37,571 nucleotides of DNA from Candidatus Omnitrophota bacterium. Lineage in GTDB: Bacteria; Omnitrophota; Gorgyraeia; 2-01-FULL-45-10. Of the stretch, positions 1 through 6,214 are shown piece after piece. Location: positions 1-37,571 of the forward strand of contig CAIMPC010000034.1 of NCBI GenBank assembly GCA_903843285.1. The letters run 5' to 3'. Position numbers and translations under genes: made by a program. How positions within the stretch are numbered: position 1 is the stretch's first letter; the number at the start of each line of letters is the position of its first letter. The notes under the pieces were generated by a model that was not told the origin of the DNA, made no database searches, and saw only the letters and a program-made list of their open reading frames with translations.

Positions 1-162
1 CCCACAAGCGGCTTCAGAGCTGCGCGATCGGGATATGATATAGGTACAAAGGTCAGCTTTAAGACAAAATACAATATTTCACTCGATCTGGATTACGACT
101 TTCTTCTCAAGGCTGATTATTATGAGCATTATGGAAGCGTGGCCGTAAGGTATGGTTTCTAA
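1..162 (+). CDS. C-terminal end of an outer-membrane beta-barrel protein (5' truncated by window)
   Basis: The first reading frame is open from base 1 to the TAA at 160-162 and encodes 53 residues. The peptide alternates polar and hydrophobic or aromatic residues (for example SFKTKYNISLDLDYDF, then YGSVAVRYGF) and ends in phenylalanine. This is the usual C-terminal beta-signature of proteins inserted by the BAM complex in the outer membrane. The repeated strand-turn-strand pattern fits the last strands of a barrel, perhaps an autotransporter-like or porin-like protein. The start and main body lie outside the window, so the specific family cannot be named. A strong intrinsic terminator follows about 140 bases later. 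Confidence 0.6.
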   Translation, partial: PTSGFRAARSGYDIGTKVSFKTKYNISLDLDYDFLLKADYYEHYGSVAVRYGF

Positions 163-531
163 GAATCGCAAGATATTCAAATTATATGGAACGGCACACT
201 TTTAGAACAGTTTCATTCTCGGCTTTCATAACTCGTTGATATATAAAGGAGTAGGGATTCGGGGAATGATTCCCCATCGTCCCCGCCATATCAGCACAAT
301 AAGCCTGTCTCGACGGAATACCATCGGCAGGTTTTTTCTATAGAGCCTAAATCTTGATCAAGCTAAGAGTATTTTGGAAGGGAAAAAGGTAATTAGGATA
401 GTGGCTAAAAGCCCGACCGACCCTACCAAGCACTATGTTTTACTGTGACACGTTTACGGTGTAACAAAATTAAGGGTATGGTTCTGTTTTCTACCGAACT
501 GGACGTATAGAGGCAGGAAATAAAAGGACAC
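163..531. other. Intergenic region without a recognisable gene
   Basis: Apart from the terminator at 304-337, this stretch holds only a short inverted repeat (arms GGGGAAT/ATTCCCC at 261-275) and a 10-base palindrome CTTGATCAAG near 354. No ORF with a ribosome binding site, no tRNA fold and no convincing promoter was seen. Confidence 0.5.
304..337 (+). terminator. Rho-independent terminator
   Basis: A stem made of CCTG..CGACGG pairs with CCATCGGCAGG (one G-U pair and a small internal loop) and is followed directly by a run of six T. It lies downstream of the barrel gene that ends at 162 and is the natural end of that transcript. Confidence 0.7.
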
Positions 532-591
532 ATGAAGAAAATTTCTCAGCCCCAGACATGCGCCGCTCTACCATATCGAGACCTGCCATGA
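532..591 (+). CDS. Possible 19-codon leader ORF coupled to the deaminase gene
   Basis: ATG at 532 is preceded by a good ribosome binding site (AAAAGGA, 522-528). It reads MKKISQPQTCAALPYRDLP and stops at TGA 589-591, which overlaps the ATG at 588 of the next gene as ATGA. The deaminase itself has no Shine-Dalgarno sequence in front of ATG 588. Ribosomes finishing the leader could therefore restart there. The translation coupling is inferred from this layout. An alternative is that the leader is meaningless and the deaminase starts at 558. Confidence 0.35.
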   Translation: MKKISQPQTCAALPYRDLP

Positions 592-1097
592 AGCACAGAT
601 TAAATCCCAAATATATGAAGCTGGCGGTGAAGGCGGCCCAAAAAAGCATCAGGACTTTGGGCGGAGGCCCTTTCGGCGCCTGTATAGTTAAGTCCGGCAA
701 GGTAGTGGCTGTCGCCGGGAACACCGTATTTAAAAAAGATGCTACTTGCCACGCGGAAATCAATACCATAAGGATAGCTTCGAAGAAGCTTAAGACATAC
801 GATCTTTCGGGATGCGTTATGTATACCACTACAGAGCCATGCCCGATGTGTTTTAGCGCCATCCACTGGTCCGGGATAAGCTGCGTCATATTCGGCTCCA
901 AGATAGCCGACGCGGCAAAGGCCGGGTTTAACGAGCTTTGCATATCCGCCAAAAAGATGAAGAAAGAAGGCGGAAGCAGGGTTAAAATATACTCGGGCTT
1001 TCTTGTAAAGTGTTGCGGGAAGCTGTATAAAGAATGGAAGGCCTTGGAAAAAGGAAGGCCAGGCCTTATAGATCATAAATCTCCTTATTTCAAGTAA
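588..1097 (+). CDS. Guanine deaminase-like CMP/dCMP deaminase-fold enzyme
   Basis: The 169-residue product carries the zinc-binding deaminase signature: His55-Ala-Glu57 (HAE, with Glu as proton shuttle) and P84-C-P-M-C88 (zinc cysteines). The N-terminal GGGPFGACIVK and the block EPCPMCFSAIHW resemble bacterial guanine deaminases of the GuaD/YkfK type, which hydrolyse guanine to xanthine in the cytosol. Length fits that family (about 155 residues) with a short basic C-terminal extension. An in-frame ATG at 558 exists, but the start at 588 matches family length better and overlaps the stop of a small leader ORF. Other members of the fold deaminate tRNA adenosine or cytidine, so the substrate is inferred. 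The MBL-fold gene follows 31 bases downstream and may be cotranscribed. Confidence 0.75.
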   Translation: MKHRLNPKYMKLAVKAAQKSIRTLGGGPFGACIVKSGKVVAVAGNTVFKKDATCHAEINTIRIASKKLKTYDLSGCVMYTTTEPCPMCFSAIHWSGISCVIFGSKIADAAKAGFNELCISAKKMKKEGGSRVKIYSGFLVKCCGKLYKEWKALEKGRPGLIDHKSPYFK

Positions 1098-1128
1098 AAT
1101 GCCGATAGTAAAACTAGAGAACATTTAG

Positions 1129-1977
1129 ATGAGAATAACCGTTTTGATCGAGAATAGGCCAAGCACTACCGATTCACGACTCGCGGCTGAATGGGGATTG
1201 TCTCTACATGTCGCGTTCAACGGTCATAATATTCTCTTCGACACGGGCGCTTCCGGGTCATTCGCGAATAACGCCGAGCATCTTTCTGTCAATATACCTT
1301 CCATTGATGCCGTGGTTTTATCTCACCATCATTTTGATCACGGAGGAGGCCTTCTACGCTTCTTAGAGTTAAATTCTGCAGCAAAGGTGTATCTGGGCCG
1401 CACGCCAAACGGAGATTGTATAGGCAAAAAGTACGGGTTAATAAATAAGTATATAGGACTCGATAAAACGCTAATAGCAGACTACCCCGGCAGATTTGAG
1501 ACTGCCAGTGAAGATATTGAGATACTCCACGACGTTTTTATTTTCCCCCGCATTCTTGGCAGCCATCCTAAGCCCCATGGGAATAAGCATCTTTTTTTGA
1601 AAATAGGCAATGCCCTGGTGCCAGATGATTTCACTCACGAGATCATCATGGCGATCAAGGAAGACGGTAAGTTCGTAGTCTTCACGGGCTGTTCCCATAA
1701 CGGCATTCTCAATATGGTGGATACGGTGGCTTCGAAATTCAAGGGCGTCCCGATCAAGGCGGTGATAGGAGGGTTTCATCTCATAGGAGTACCGCCGCTT
1801 AATTTTATAGCGGGTACGAAGTCTGAAGTCAGGGGCCTCGCAAGATCGATATTGGATTATCCGATAGAAAAGACCTATACAGGACATTGTACGGGCACGC
1901 CGGCGTTCAAAGTCTTAAAATCTGTAATGGGAGAACGTCTGATAGATATAAGCACGGGCAATCGTTTTGAGGTATAA
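1129..1977 (+). CDS. MBL-fold metallo-hydrolase, COG1237-like
   Basis: The 282-residue protein has the metallo-beta-lactamase signature H66-H-H68-F-D70-H71 in LSHHHFDHGGG, an upstream FDTGASGSF strand, the downstream metal ligand region FTGCSHNGILN, and a C-terminal TGHCTGTPAFKVL with a last SHG-like IDISTG. This domain order matches COG1237 proteins, annotated as MBL-fold hydrolases related to dihydropterin/RFA-P synthase-like enzymes. It has no signal peptide, so it should be cytosolic. The substrate cannot be read from sequence. It starts 31 bases after the deaminase with only a weak ribosome binding site, which suggests a two-gene unit. No T-tract terminator follows; an imperfect hairpin lies at about 1990-2025. 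Confidence 0.75.
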   Translation: MRITVLIENRPSTTDSRLAAEWGLSLHVAFNGHNILFDTGASGSFANNAEHLSVNIPSIDAVVLSHHHFDHGGGLLRFLELNSAAKVYLGRTPNGDCIGKKYGLINKYIGLDKTLIADYPGRFETASEDIEILHDVFIFPRILGSHPKPHGNKHLFLKIGNALVPDDFTHEIIMAIKEDGKFVVFTGCSHNGILNMVDTVASKFKGVPIKAVIGGFHLIGVPPLNFIAGTKSEVRGLARSILDYPIEKTYTGHCTGTPAFKVLKSVMGERLIDISTGNRFEV

Positions 1978-1998
1978 AGGCAGAGAAGGCCACGCCTA

Positions 1999-2085
1999 TT
2001 ATTCTTGATAATGGCAGGCCCTCCTGGCTGTTTCGCGGCTGATATTTAATGATCTGCCTATCACGTCATAACTCATGCCTAACAT
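1999..2085 (-). pseudogene. Possible remnant of a helix-turn-helix protein C-terminus
   Basis: On the minus strand the last 28 codons of an open frame read like a DNA-binding helix-turn-helix tail (SYDVIGRSLNISRETARRA, then HYQE and stop). The preceding codons in that frame run into repeat element R1 and have no protein-like character. I read this as a possible 5'-deleted regulator fragment. The match is short and may be chance. Confidence 0.2.
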
Positions 2086-2096
2086 ATGCGGCAACT

Positions 2097-2215
2097 TTGC
2101 CTTATGAGAGTATATTTTGTATAATATAGCTTGTTTATTGACAGGAATCACTATATTAGCAGTGATTCCGGACGCGGTTCGAATTGGTACGTACCGGGTC
2201 CGCCAGTTTTTGCTC
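2097..2215 (+). promoter_or_regulatory. Repeat element R1: promoter plus structured leader upstream of rhuM-fic
   Basis: A sigma70-type promoter TTGCCT (2097-2102), 17-base spacer ending in TATTTTG, and TATAAT (2120-2125) is followed by a leader that recurs elsewhere in the window (GCTTGTTTATTGAC, GGAATCAC). In this copy GGAATCAC pairs with GTGATTCC ten bases later. CGGACGCGG can pair with CCGGGTCCG, followed by CCAGTTTTT, which is terminator-like. The expected transcript to that T-run is about 85 nt. The copy lies directly before the Fic gene and could drive it or make a short RNA. Confidence 0.6.
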
Positions 2216-2263
2216 AGGTAAAAGTGCCCCTGTAGCGACGAGGGCTTCTGAAAAGGAAATAGC

Positions 2264-3271
2264 ATGAAAAAAGTTTCATCAAGTAATTGTACTGGCGGGA
2301 ATATTGTTATTTATCAGGCCAAAGATAATCAGGTTACGCTTGAGGTTAAACTCGAGCAGGAGACGGTGTGGCTTACGCAAAAGCAGATAGCCGCTCTTTT
2401 TAATATTGATCGAAGCGTGATAACGAAACATTTACGTAACATATTTAAAAGCAATGAGTTAAAGCAATATTCAGTATGTGCAAAAATTGCACATACTGCA
2501 GCTGACGGTAAGGTCTATGAAACTGCATTTTATAATCTGGATGCTATTATTTCACTCGGCTATCGTGTCAATTCGAAGCGCGCTACTCAGTTCCGTATTT
2601 GGGCCACCAGCATTCTGAAAAAACACCTTGTTGATGGATACACATTGAATGAGCATCGCCTTCAGGAGCAGACCAGGAAACTCCAGGCCCTCCAAAAAGC
2701 GATCAAGCTCATTGGCAGCATGAAGGACCGCAAGGAACTCGATTATAAAGAGGCGATGGGACTTATCGAAGTCATTAATGACTATAACTACGCTCTCGGC
2801 CTTCTCGATGATTATGATTACAAGCGCCTGAAGATAGTAAAGACGTCAAAAGACGAGAAATTCATCCTAACCTATCCTATCGCCGCGAAGGCTGTTGATG
2901 AATTGGCTAAGCGGTTTGGCGGGTCGAGTCTTTTCGGAAAGGTGAGGGACCAGTCATTCAAAAGCTCCGTTGTTTCTATCTATCAGACCTTCGACGGTAA
3001 GGAGCTCTACCCGAGCATTGAGGAGAAGGCGGCAAACCTACTATATTTTATCGTCAAGAACCATTCGTTTGTAGATGGCAATAAGAGAGTTGCGGCGTCG
3101 CTCTTCCTGTGGTTCCTTGAGAAGAACGGTATTTTGTATCGAAAAGATGGCTCAAAGCGGTTGGCAGATAATGCGCTCGTTGCGCTCACTCTCATGATCG
3201 CAGAGAGCAGTCCCGCAGAACGCGATGTTATTGTGATGCTGGTAGTGAACTTAATCAATAAAGAGAATTAG
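2264..3271 (+). CDS. RhuM-Fic/Doc fusion protein
   Basis: The 335-residue protein begins with a RhuM-type DNA-binding-like domain (about 10-110, with WLTQKQIAALFNIDRSVITKH as a helix-turn-helix). It continues through a helical linker and ends in a Fic/Doc domain whose catalytic loop is H267-S-F-V-D-G-N-K-R275. That loop matches the Doc-like HxFxDGNKR form rather than the AMP-transferring HPFxxGNGR form, so the reaction may be kinase-like, as in Doc; this is inference. Similar RhuM-Fic proteins are found in genomic islands. No antitoxin gene adjoins it. It has its own promoter (R1) and its own terminator at 3317-3342, so it is a one-gene unit. ATG 2264 is preceded by AAAAGGAAA. Confidence 0.8.
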   Translation: MKKVSSSNCTGGNIVIYQAKDNQVTLEVKLEQETVWLTQKQIAALFNIDRSVITKHLRNIFKSNELKQYSVCAKIAHTAADGKVYETAFYNLDAIISLGYRVNSKRATQFRIWATSILKKHLVDGYTLNEHRLQEQTRKLQALQKAIKLIGSMKDRKELDYKEAMGLIEVINDYNYALGLLDDYDYKRLKIVKTSKDEKFILTYPIAAKAVDELAKRFGGSSLFGKVRDQSFKSSVVSIYQTFDGKELYPSIEEKAANLLYFIVKNHSFVDGNKRVAASLFLWFLEKNGILYRKDGSKRLADNALVALTLMIAESSPAERDVIVMLVVNLINKEN

Positions 3272-3316
3272 GTTGTCGCCTTCGCAATGACGACGTTGTT
3301 ATTGAATTGAGCTCGA

Positions 3317-3342
3317 ACAAAGCGGTGAACACACCGCTTTGT
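3317..3342 (+). terminator. Intrinsic terminator-like hairpin after rhuM-fic
   Basis: A perfect 11-base-pair stem, ACAAAGCGGTG and CACCGCTTTGT with loop AACA, is followed by the T-rich sequence ATTATATT. It separates the Fic gene from the next promoter. Confidence 0.65.
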
Positions 3343-3381
3343 ATTATATTGTCGGTCTATTTAATTAAATGGAATCTGGCC

Positions 3382-3451
3382 TTGACAATTATTAAAACAT
3401 ATTGTATACTTTAATACATAGGATTGTATTATTTGATACAATAAATTGTAT
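3382..3451 (+). promoter_or_regulatory. Strong promoter with two or three operator-like inverted repeats
   Basis: TTGACA (3382-3387), 17 bases, TATACT (3405-3410) is a near-consensus sigma70 promoter. Two inverted repeats with identical geometry overlie it: TGTAT-N6-ATACA (3403-3407/3414-3418) covers the -10 and the likely start of transcription, and ATTGTAT-N6-ATACAAT (3423-3429/3436-3442) lies just downstream. A third half site TTGTAT overlaps the ATG at 3450. This layout fits autorepression by the protein(s) encoded downstream, as in toxin-antitoxin operons. Confidence 0.65.
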
Positions 3452-3728
3452 GGAATATAGAATAGCTAAACAGGGTTTATTAGACTCGCTCGGTGCATGG
3501 AATGGCTTTCTAAAACGGAAAGTCCATCTTGTCGCTTGCGGTGGAACTGCGCTGACTTTATTGGATATCAAAGCATCGACAAAAGATATCGATATCCTCG
3601 TGCCGGAAATTGATATTGCCAGACTTAGCCGGCGGTTTAAGGAAACGGCTTCTTATGATGTGTCGGAGGACAAAGTAAATAATAACCTAGAGCATTTTAT
3701 CAGGCTTCTTAAAAAAGAAGGGCTTTAA
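3450..3728 (+). CDS. Internally shortened nucleotidyltransferase-fold protein (DUF6036/AbiEii-like)
   Basis: The 92-residue product has the nucleotidyltransferase core motif GGTALTLLDIKASTKDIDILVPE, seen in DUF6036 and MNT/AbiEii-like proteins. It jumps directly to a C-terminal helical segment (RRFKETASYDVSEDKV) that in my recollection of the family closes a protein of about 170-190 residues. The region that should hold the third acidic residue and the middle of the fold is absent, so an in-frame internal deletion is likely. ATG 3450 was preferred over 3402, which lies inside the promoter. The next gene begins 2 bases after the stop, so they are cotranscribed. A role as antitoxin or DNA-binding partner is inferred from the operators in front. 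Confidence 0.55.
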   Translation: MEYRIAKQGLLDSLGAWNGFLKRKVHLVACGGTALTLLDIKASTKDIDILVPEIDIARLSRRFKETASYDVSEDKVNNNLEHFIRLLKKEGL

Positions 3729-3730
3729 TT

Positions 3731-4402
3731 ATGAAAGACAATAATCTCTTAAAGCGCCTAAGCGCCCTGGGATTTCCTCTTTTTGAAACAGGAGAGATGG
3801 AAGATGCTAACCTGGCGCTGGCGGATGTTGTGAAGTCAGGGGATCTTCGTCTTTGGGAGGGATTTCCTGTTGTTCTTGCGACGAGCACAGAGAAGGGGCG
3901 TTTCGACTATGCTAAAACAGTTGGCTATCTTAAGAGCAAATCAGATAAGCTTGTCCTGGCATCTTTGTTGGCAATGTCTCTTGCTTTGTACAAAGCTCTC
4001 AATTTAAAGTTTCTGTGGGCAAATGCTCTCGCACGATCGCTTAGTGTTGAGCGCAGGAAAGAATCAGAGGGGTATTTTAATTTATTAAAAAAGGATCAGG
4101 ATCTAAAAGTTAATGGACGCTCTATGTCGAGTCAGCGGTTAAAGGCTACATTTAACAGTTATTTCAAAAAAGCGTCGGAGGATCTAAGCGATTTTCTTTC
4201 CGCGAAAGAAGAATTTGGCCTAGAGTACGCACTGTCTCAGGTATTTCCACCGAAGCAGAAAGAACTTTTTATGAAGAAACTCAAAGGAGAAGCTCTTACA
4301 AAGACAGAGAAGGAATATTTCTCTCGCGTAATAAAGAAGAGAGTCCAGGCCCTGGCCAATGCCGACCTGCATCGGCTGTCTTGTAAATTATTGGAAGAAT
4401 AG
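3731..4402 (+). CDS. Uncharacterised partner protein of the nucleotidyltransferase module
   Basis: The 223-residue protein starts 2 bases after the nucleotidyltransferase stop. Its N-terminal part (1-115) is mixed alpha/beta without a motif I can name. The C-terminal part contains FMKKLKGEALTKTEKEYFSRV followed by IKKRVQALANADLH. That is a helical, basic, possibly winged-helix segment which I recall at the ends of archaeal and bacterial proteins paired with small nucleotidyltransferases. It may be the DNA-binding half of a toxin-antitoxin-like pair that acts on the inverted repeats at 3403-3442. No catalytic motif was seen. The gene appears intact. Its last codons overlap the -35 region of repeat element R2. 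Confidence 0.5.
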   Translation: MKDNNLLKRLSALGFPLFETGEMEDANLALADVVKSGDLRLWEGFPVVLATSTEKGRFDYAKTVGYLKSKSDKLVLASLLAMSLALYKALNLKFLWANALARSLSVERRKESEGYFNLLKKDQDLKVNGRSMSSQRLKATFNSYFKKASEDLSDFLSAKEEFGLEYALSQVFPPKQKELFMKKLKGEALTKTEKEYFSRVIKKRVQALANADLHRLSCKLLEE

Positions 4403-4505
4403 CGTATATTTTGTGTAATATAGGCTGTTTATTGACGGGAATCACGATATGGGCAGAGATCTCGGAAAAGGTTCGAATAGGTACGTACCGGGTCCGCCAA
4501 TTTTT
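4391..4505 (+). promoter_or_regulatory. Repeat element R2: promoter plus leader, copy of R1
   Basis: TTGGAA (4391-4396), a 17-base spacer ending in TATTTTG, and TGTAAT (4414-4419) are followed by GCTGTTTATTGACGGGAATCACGATATG, the leader shared with R1, R6 and R7. The tail GGTTCGAAT-GGTACGTACCGGGTCCGCCA-TTTTT is shared with R1. The -35 and -10 are weaker than in R1, and the hairpins are less perfect, so this may be a decaying copy. Confidence 0.5.
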
Positions 4506-4536
4506 CTAAAAAACGGTCAACGGCGATGCGATTGTT

Positions 4537-4580
4537 TTGCTTTGACGGTAAATATCTTGTATAATTCCACTATGTCCGCC
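4537..4580 (+). promoter_or_regulatory. Repeat element R3: TTGCTT-N17-TATAAT promoter of the membrane protein gene
   Basis: TTGCTT (4537-4542), 17 bases including AAATATCTTG, and TATAAT (4560-4565) are followed by TCCACTATGTCCGCCAA. The whole 50-base block is nearly identical to R5 at 28003, including a leading GATTG. The predicted transcript begins near 4572, about 43 bases before the TTG start codon at 4615. Confidence 0.65.
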
Positions 4581-4614
4581 AAATTGTGCATCCGGCAAAC
4601 CTTAAAGGGGATCC

Positions 4615-5115
4615 TTGAATAAATTGCTCGGGCATATTAAAAAATCTTTTTTAAATATCCTTCCCGCGCTCATCTTCTTCCTGCTGATGTTCCATATGCT
4701 CGCCGTTTCTAAAGCCCTGATATTAAAGGAATATGGTATTGTTATTCCGTCTTCGGCGGTAGCGATCATCGGTTCGCTGATAGTCGCGAAAGTAGTTCTT
4801 ATAGCCGACAAATTACCGTTTCTTAATCTTTACCCTAAAAAGCCGCTTATTTATACCGTAGCAGTAAAGACGTTCGTGTTTGGGATAGTTACGATCATAT
4901 TTTTCTTGCTGGAGGCGCTTATCCACCAGGGTATAAAGATCGGGAATTTTTCCGGGGCATGGGAGCATATGAATGCCGAAGTTGATTGGCAGGCGTTCTG
5001 GTTGCGCGAGGCATGGGTCTTCGTGATGATATTATTTTACTGTGCGGCGACAGAGCTTGCCCGGGCAGTCGGCGCCGGAAGAGTCAAAGAGATATTTTTC
5101 GGCCGGACAAAATAA
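4615..5115 (+). CDS. Four-helix integral membrane protein of unknown function
   Basis: The start is TTG at 4615 with an AAAGGGG ribosome binding site at 4604-4610. The 166-residue protein has hydrophobic helices at about 15-35 (LPALIFFLLMFHMLAVSKAL), 45-65 (AVAIIGSLIVAKVVLIA), 80-102 (VAVKTFVFGIVTIIFFLLEAL) and 130-150 (AWVFVMILFYCAATELARAV). It ends with the basic tail RVKEIFFGRTK. Such small four-helix proteins occur widely in environmental bacteria without assigned function. It has its own promoter, R3, and is followed by a repeat tail (R4), so it is probably monocistronic. Confidence 0.65.
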   Translation: MNKLLGHIKKSFLNILPALIFFLLMFHMLAVSKALILKEYGIVIPSSAVAIIGSLIVAKVVLIADKLPFLNLYPKKPLIYTVAVKTFVFGIVTIIFFLLEALIHQGIKIGNFSGAWEHMNAEVDWQAFWLREAWVFVMILFYCAATELARAVGAGRVKEIFFGRTK

Positions 5116-5118
5116 GAA

Positions 5119-5157
5119 TGCGATTCGAATTGGTGCGTACCGGGTCAGGCCATTTTT
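5119..5157 (+). repeat. Repeat element R4: solo tail copy of the R1/R2 element
   Basis: GCGATTCGAATTGGTGCGTACCGGGT, then CAGGCCATTTTT, matches the tails of R1 (2174-2215) and R2 (4470-4505) closely. The promoter half present in R1 and R2 is missing here. It lies just after the membrane protein gene and before the RBS of the TudS-like gene. Confidence 0.5.
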
Positions 5158-5176
5158 AATAATGTAGGGGATAAAT

Positions 5177-5755
5177 ATGAGTAAGAAAGATAAGAGAATA
5201 ATAATTATTGCCCAGTGTCTAGTTAACCCATACTGCAGGGTTCATATACTCGGTCAGAATTTTCCTTTGTCCCGGGAGATCATGAATTATCTTATGGAGA
5301 AGCATGTCGGTATCATCCAATATCTCTGTCCGGAAACCAGCGCCATGGGTTTGATGCGAAATCCACAAGGCCGCCAGCAATATGATAACATCTTCTTCAG
5401 AGACCATTGCAAAGAGCTATTAAAGACACCGATGCTTATGGTGAAGGAGTTTATTAAGAACAATTATCGTCTTACATGTTTTTTAGGGTTGGAAAACAGC
5501 CCTACGTGCGGGATTCACTGGGGGAAGCATAAAATAAACAGATATCAGACGGAGTCACCTAATCCTGTCGATAAACCTGACGCGTCCGATCCGGCCCTCG
5601 CGGGCATAATGGCTGAAATATTGTCGGAGGAACTCGCCAAAGAAAATATAAAAGTACCGTTTCTGGAATTTCCGGCGCTCTCACCTGCGGATTCGGAAAA
5701 CAGGAAGAGGTTCTGGGAAGATCTACGCAAGGTAGTTGAGCCAAATCTGCCTTGA
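5177..5755 (+). CDS. TudS/DUF523-related cysteine protein
   Basis: The 192-residue protein shows the three spaced cysteine blocks of the DUF523/TudS group: IAQCLVNPYCR near the N-terminus, YLCPETSAMGL in the middle and ENSPTCGIHWGKHK further on. In characterised TudS these cysteines hold a [4Fe-4S] cluster used to remove sulfur from thiouracil. By length and motifs this protein fits the CD3072/TudS-related branch. It has no signal peptide. A desulfurase role is inferred from the family; the true substrate is unknown. The next gene starts 20 bases downstream with a strong ribosome binding site, so the two form an operon. ATG 5177 has GTAGGGG upstream. Confidence 0.65.
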   Translation: MSKKDKRIIIIAQCLVNPYCRVHILGQNFPLSREIMNYLMEKHVGIIQYLCPETSAMGLMRNPQGRQQYDNIFFRDHCKELLKTPMLMVKEFIKNNYRLTCFLGLENSPTCGIHWGKHKINRYQTESPNPVDKPDASDPALAGIMAEILSEELAKENIKVPFLEFPALSPADSENRKRFWEDLRKVVEPNLP

Positions 5756-5775
5756 AAATTAAGGAGGTACCCGGC

Positions 5776-6165
5776 ATGAATTTGAAAGAATATTTTAAGA
5801 AGAAAAAGGGATTCGGCGTTTTGAGCACCGCCGATGATAAGGGCGTAGTCAATTCGGCGCCATATGCCAGCCCTCACGTGATAGATGATACGCACGTAGC
5901 GTTCATTATGGGTGACAGGCTGAGCCACGCGAATATAAGAAAAAATCCATATGCGGCATATCTTTTCAAAGAGGGACTGTTCGGTTATAGCGGCAAAAGG
6001 CTCTATCTGAAGAAGGAAAGTGAGTCCGAAGACCAGAATCTGATTGTAAATACCTGTAAAGCGACGTATCCTGGCCCATACTGCATTCCACAGTTTATTA
6101 ATGGCAGTTTCATCGTATTTTTTAAGGTCGAATCCGTGCTGCCGCTGGTCGGAGGCGATGCATAG
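5776..6165 (+). CDS. Pyridoxamine 5'-phosphate oxidase-like flavin-binding split-barrel protein
   Basis: ATG 5776 is chosen because AAGGAGGT (5761-5768) sits at ideal spacing; an upstream in-frame TTG at 5752 has no such site. The 129-residue product reads as a split beta-barrel: KGFGVLSTADDKGVVNSAPYAS, then VAFIMGDRLSHANIRKNPYAAY, which matches the PNPOx-like family that binds FMN or related cofactors. Typical functions in the family include flavin reductase, heme-degrading or F420-type activities, so only the fold is assigned. It follows the TudS-like gene by 20 bases, suggesting a cofactor partnership with that Fe-S protein (inference). Confidence 0.75.
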   Translation: MNLKEYFKKKKGFGVLSTADDKGVVNSAPYASPHVIDDTHVAFIMGDRLSHANIRKNPYAAYLFKEGLFGYSGKRLYLKKESESEDQNLIVNTCKATYPGPYCIPQFINGSFIVFFKVESVLPLVGGDA

Positions 6166-6214
6166 GATATAATCACGACTGAAGAGGTAATATGATGAAT
6201 AAAGGCGGATAAAA

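Noticed and set aside
261..275. GGGGAATGATTCCCC as a terminator, tRNA or tmRNA end
   Set aside because: The arms leave almost no loop, no T-run follows, and no tRNA-like T-arm can be drawn.
2132..2206. tRNA gene in the R1 leader
   Set aside because: Length, TTCGAAT and CCGCCA look right, but T-loop to 3'-end spacing is 21 instead of 16 bases and there is no acceptor or anticodon stem.
5752..5775. TTG 5752 start overlapping the TudS-like stop
   Set aside because: The AAGGAGGT at 5761-5768 is correctly spaced for ATG 5776, and the family starts there.
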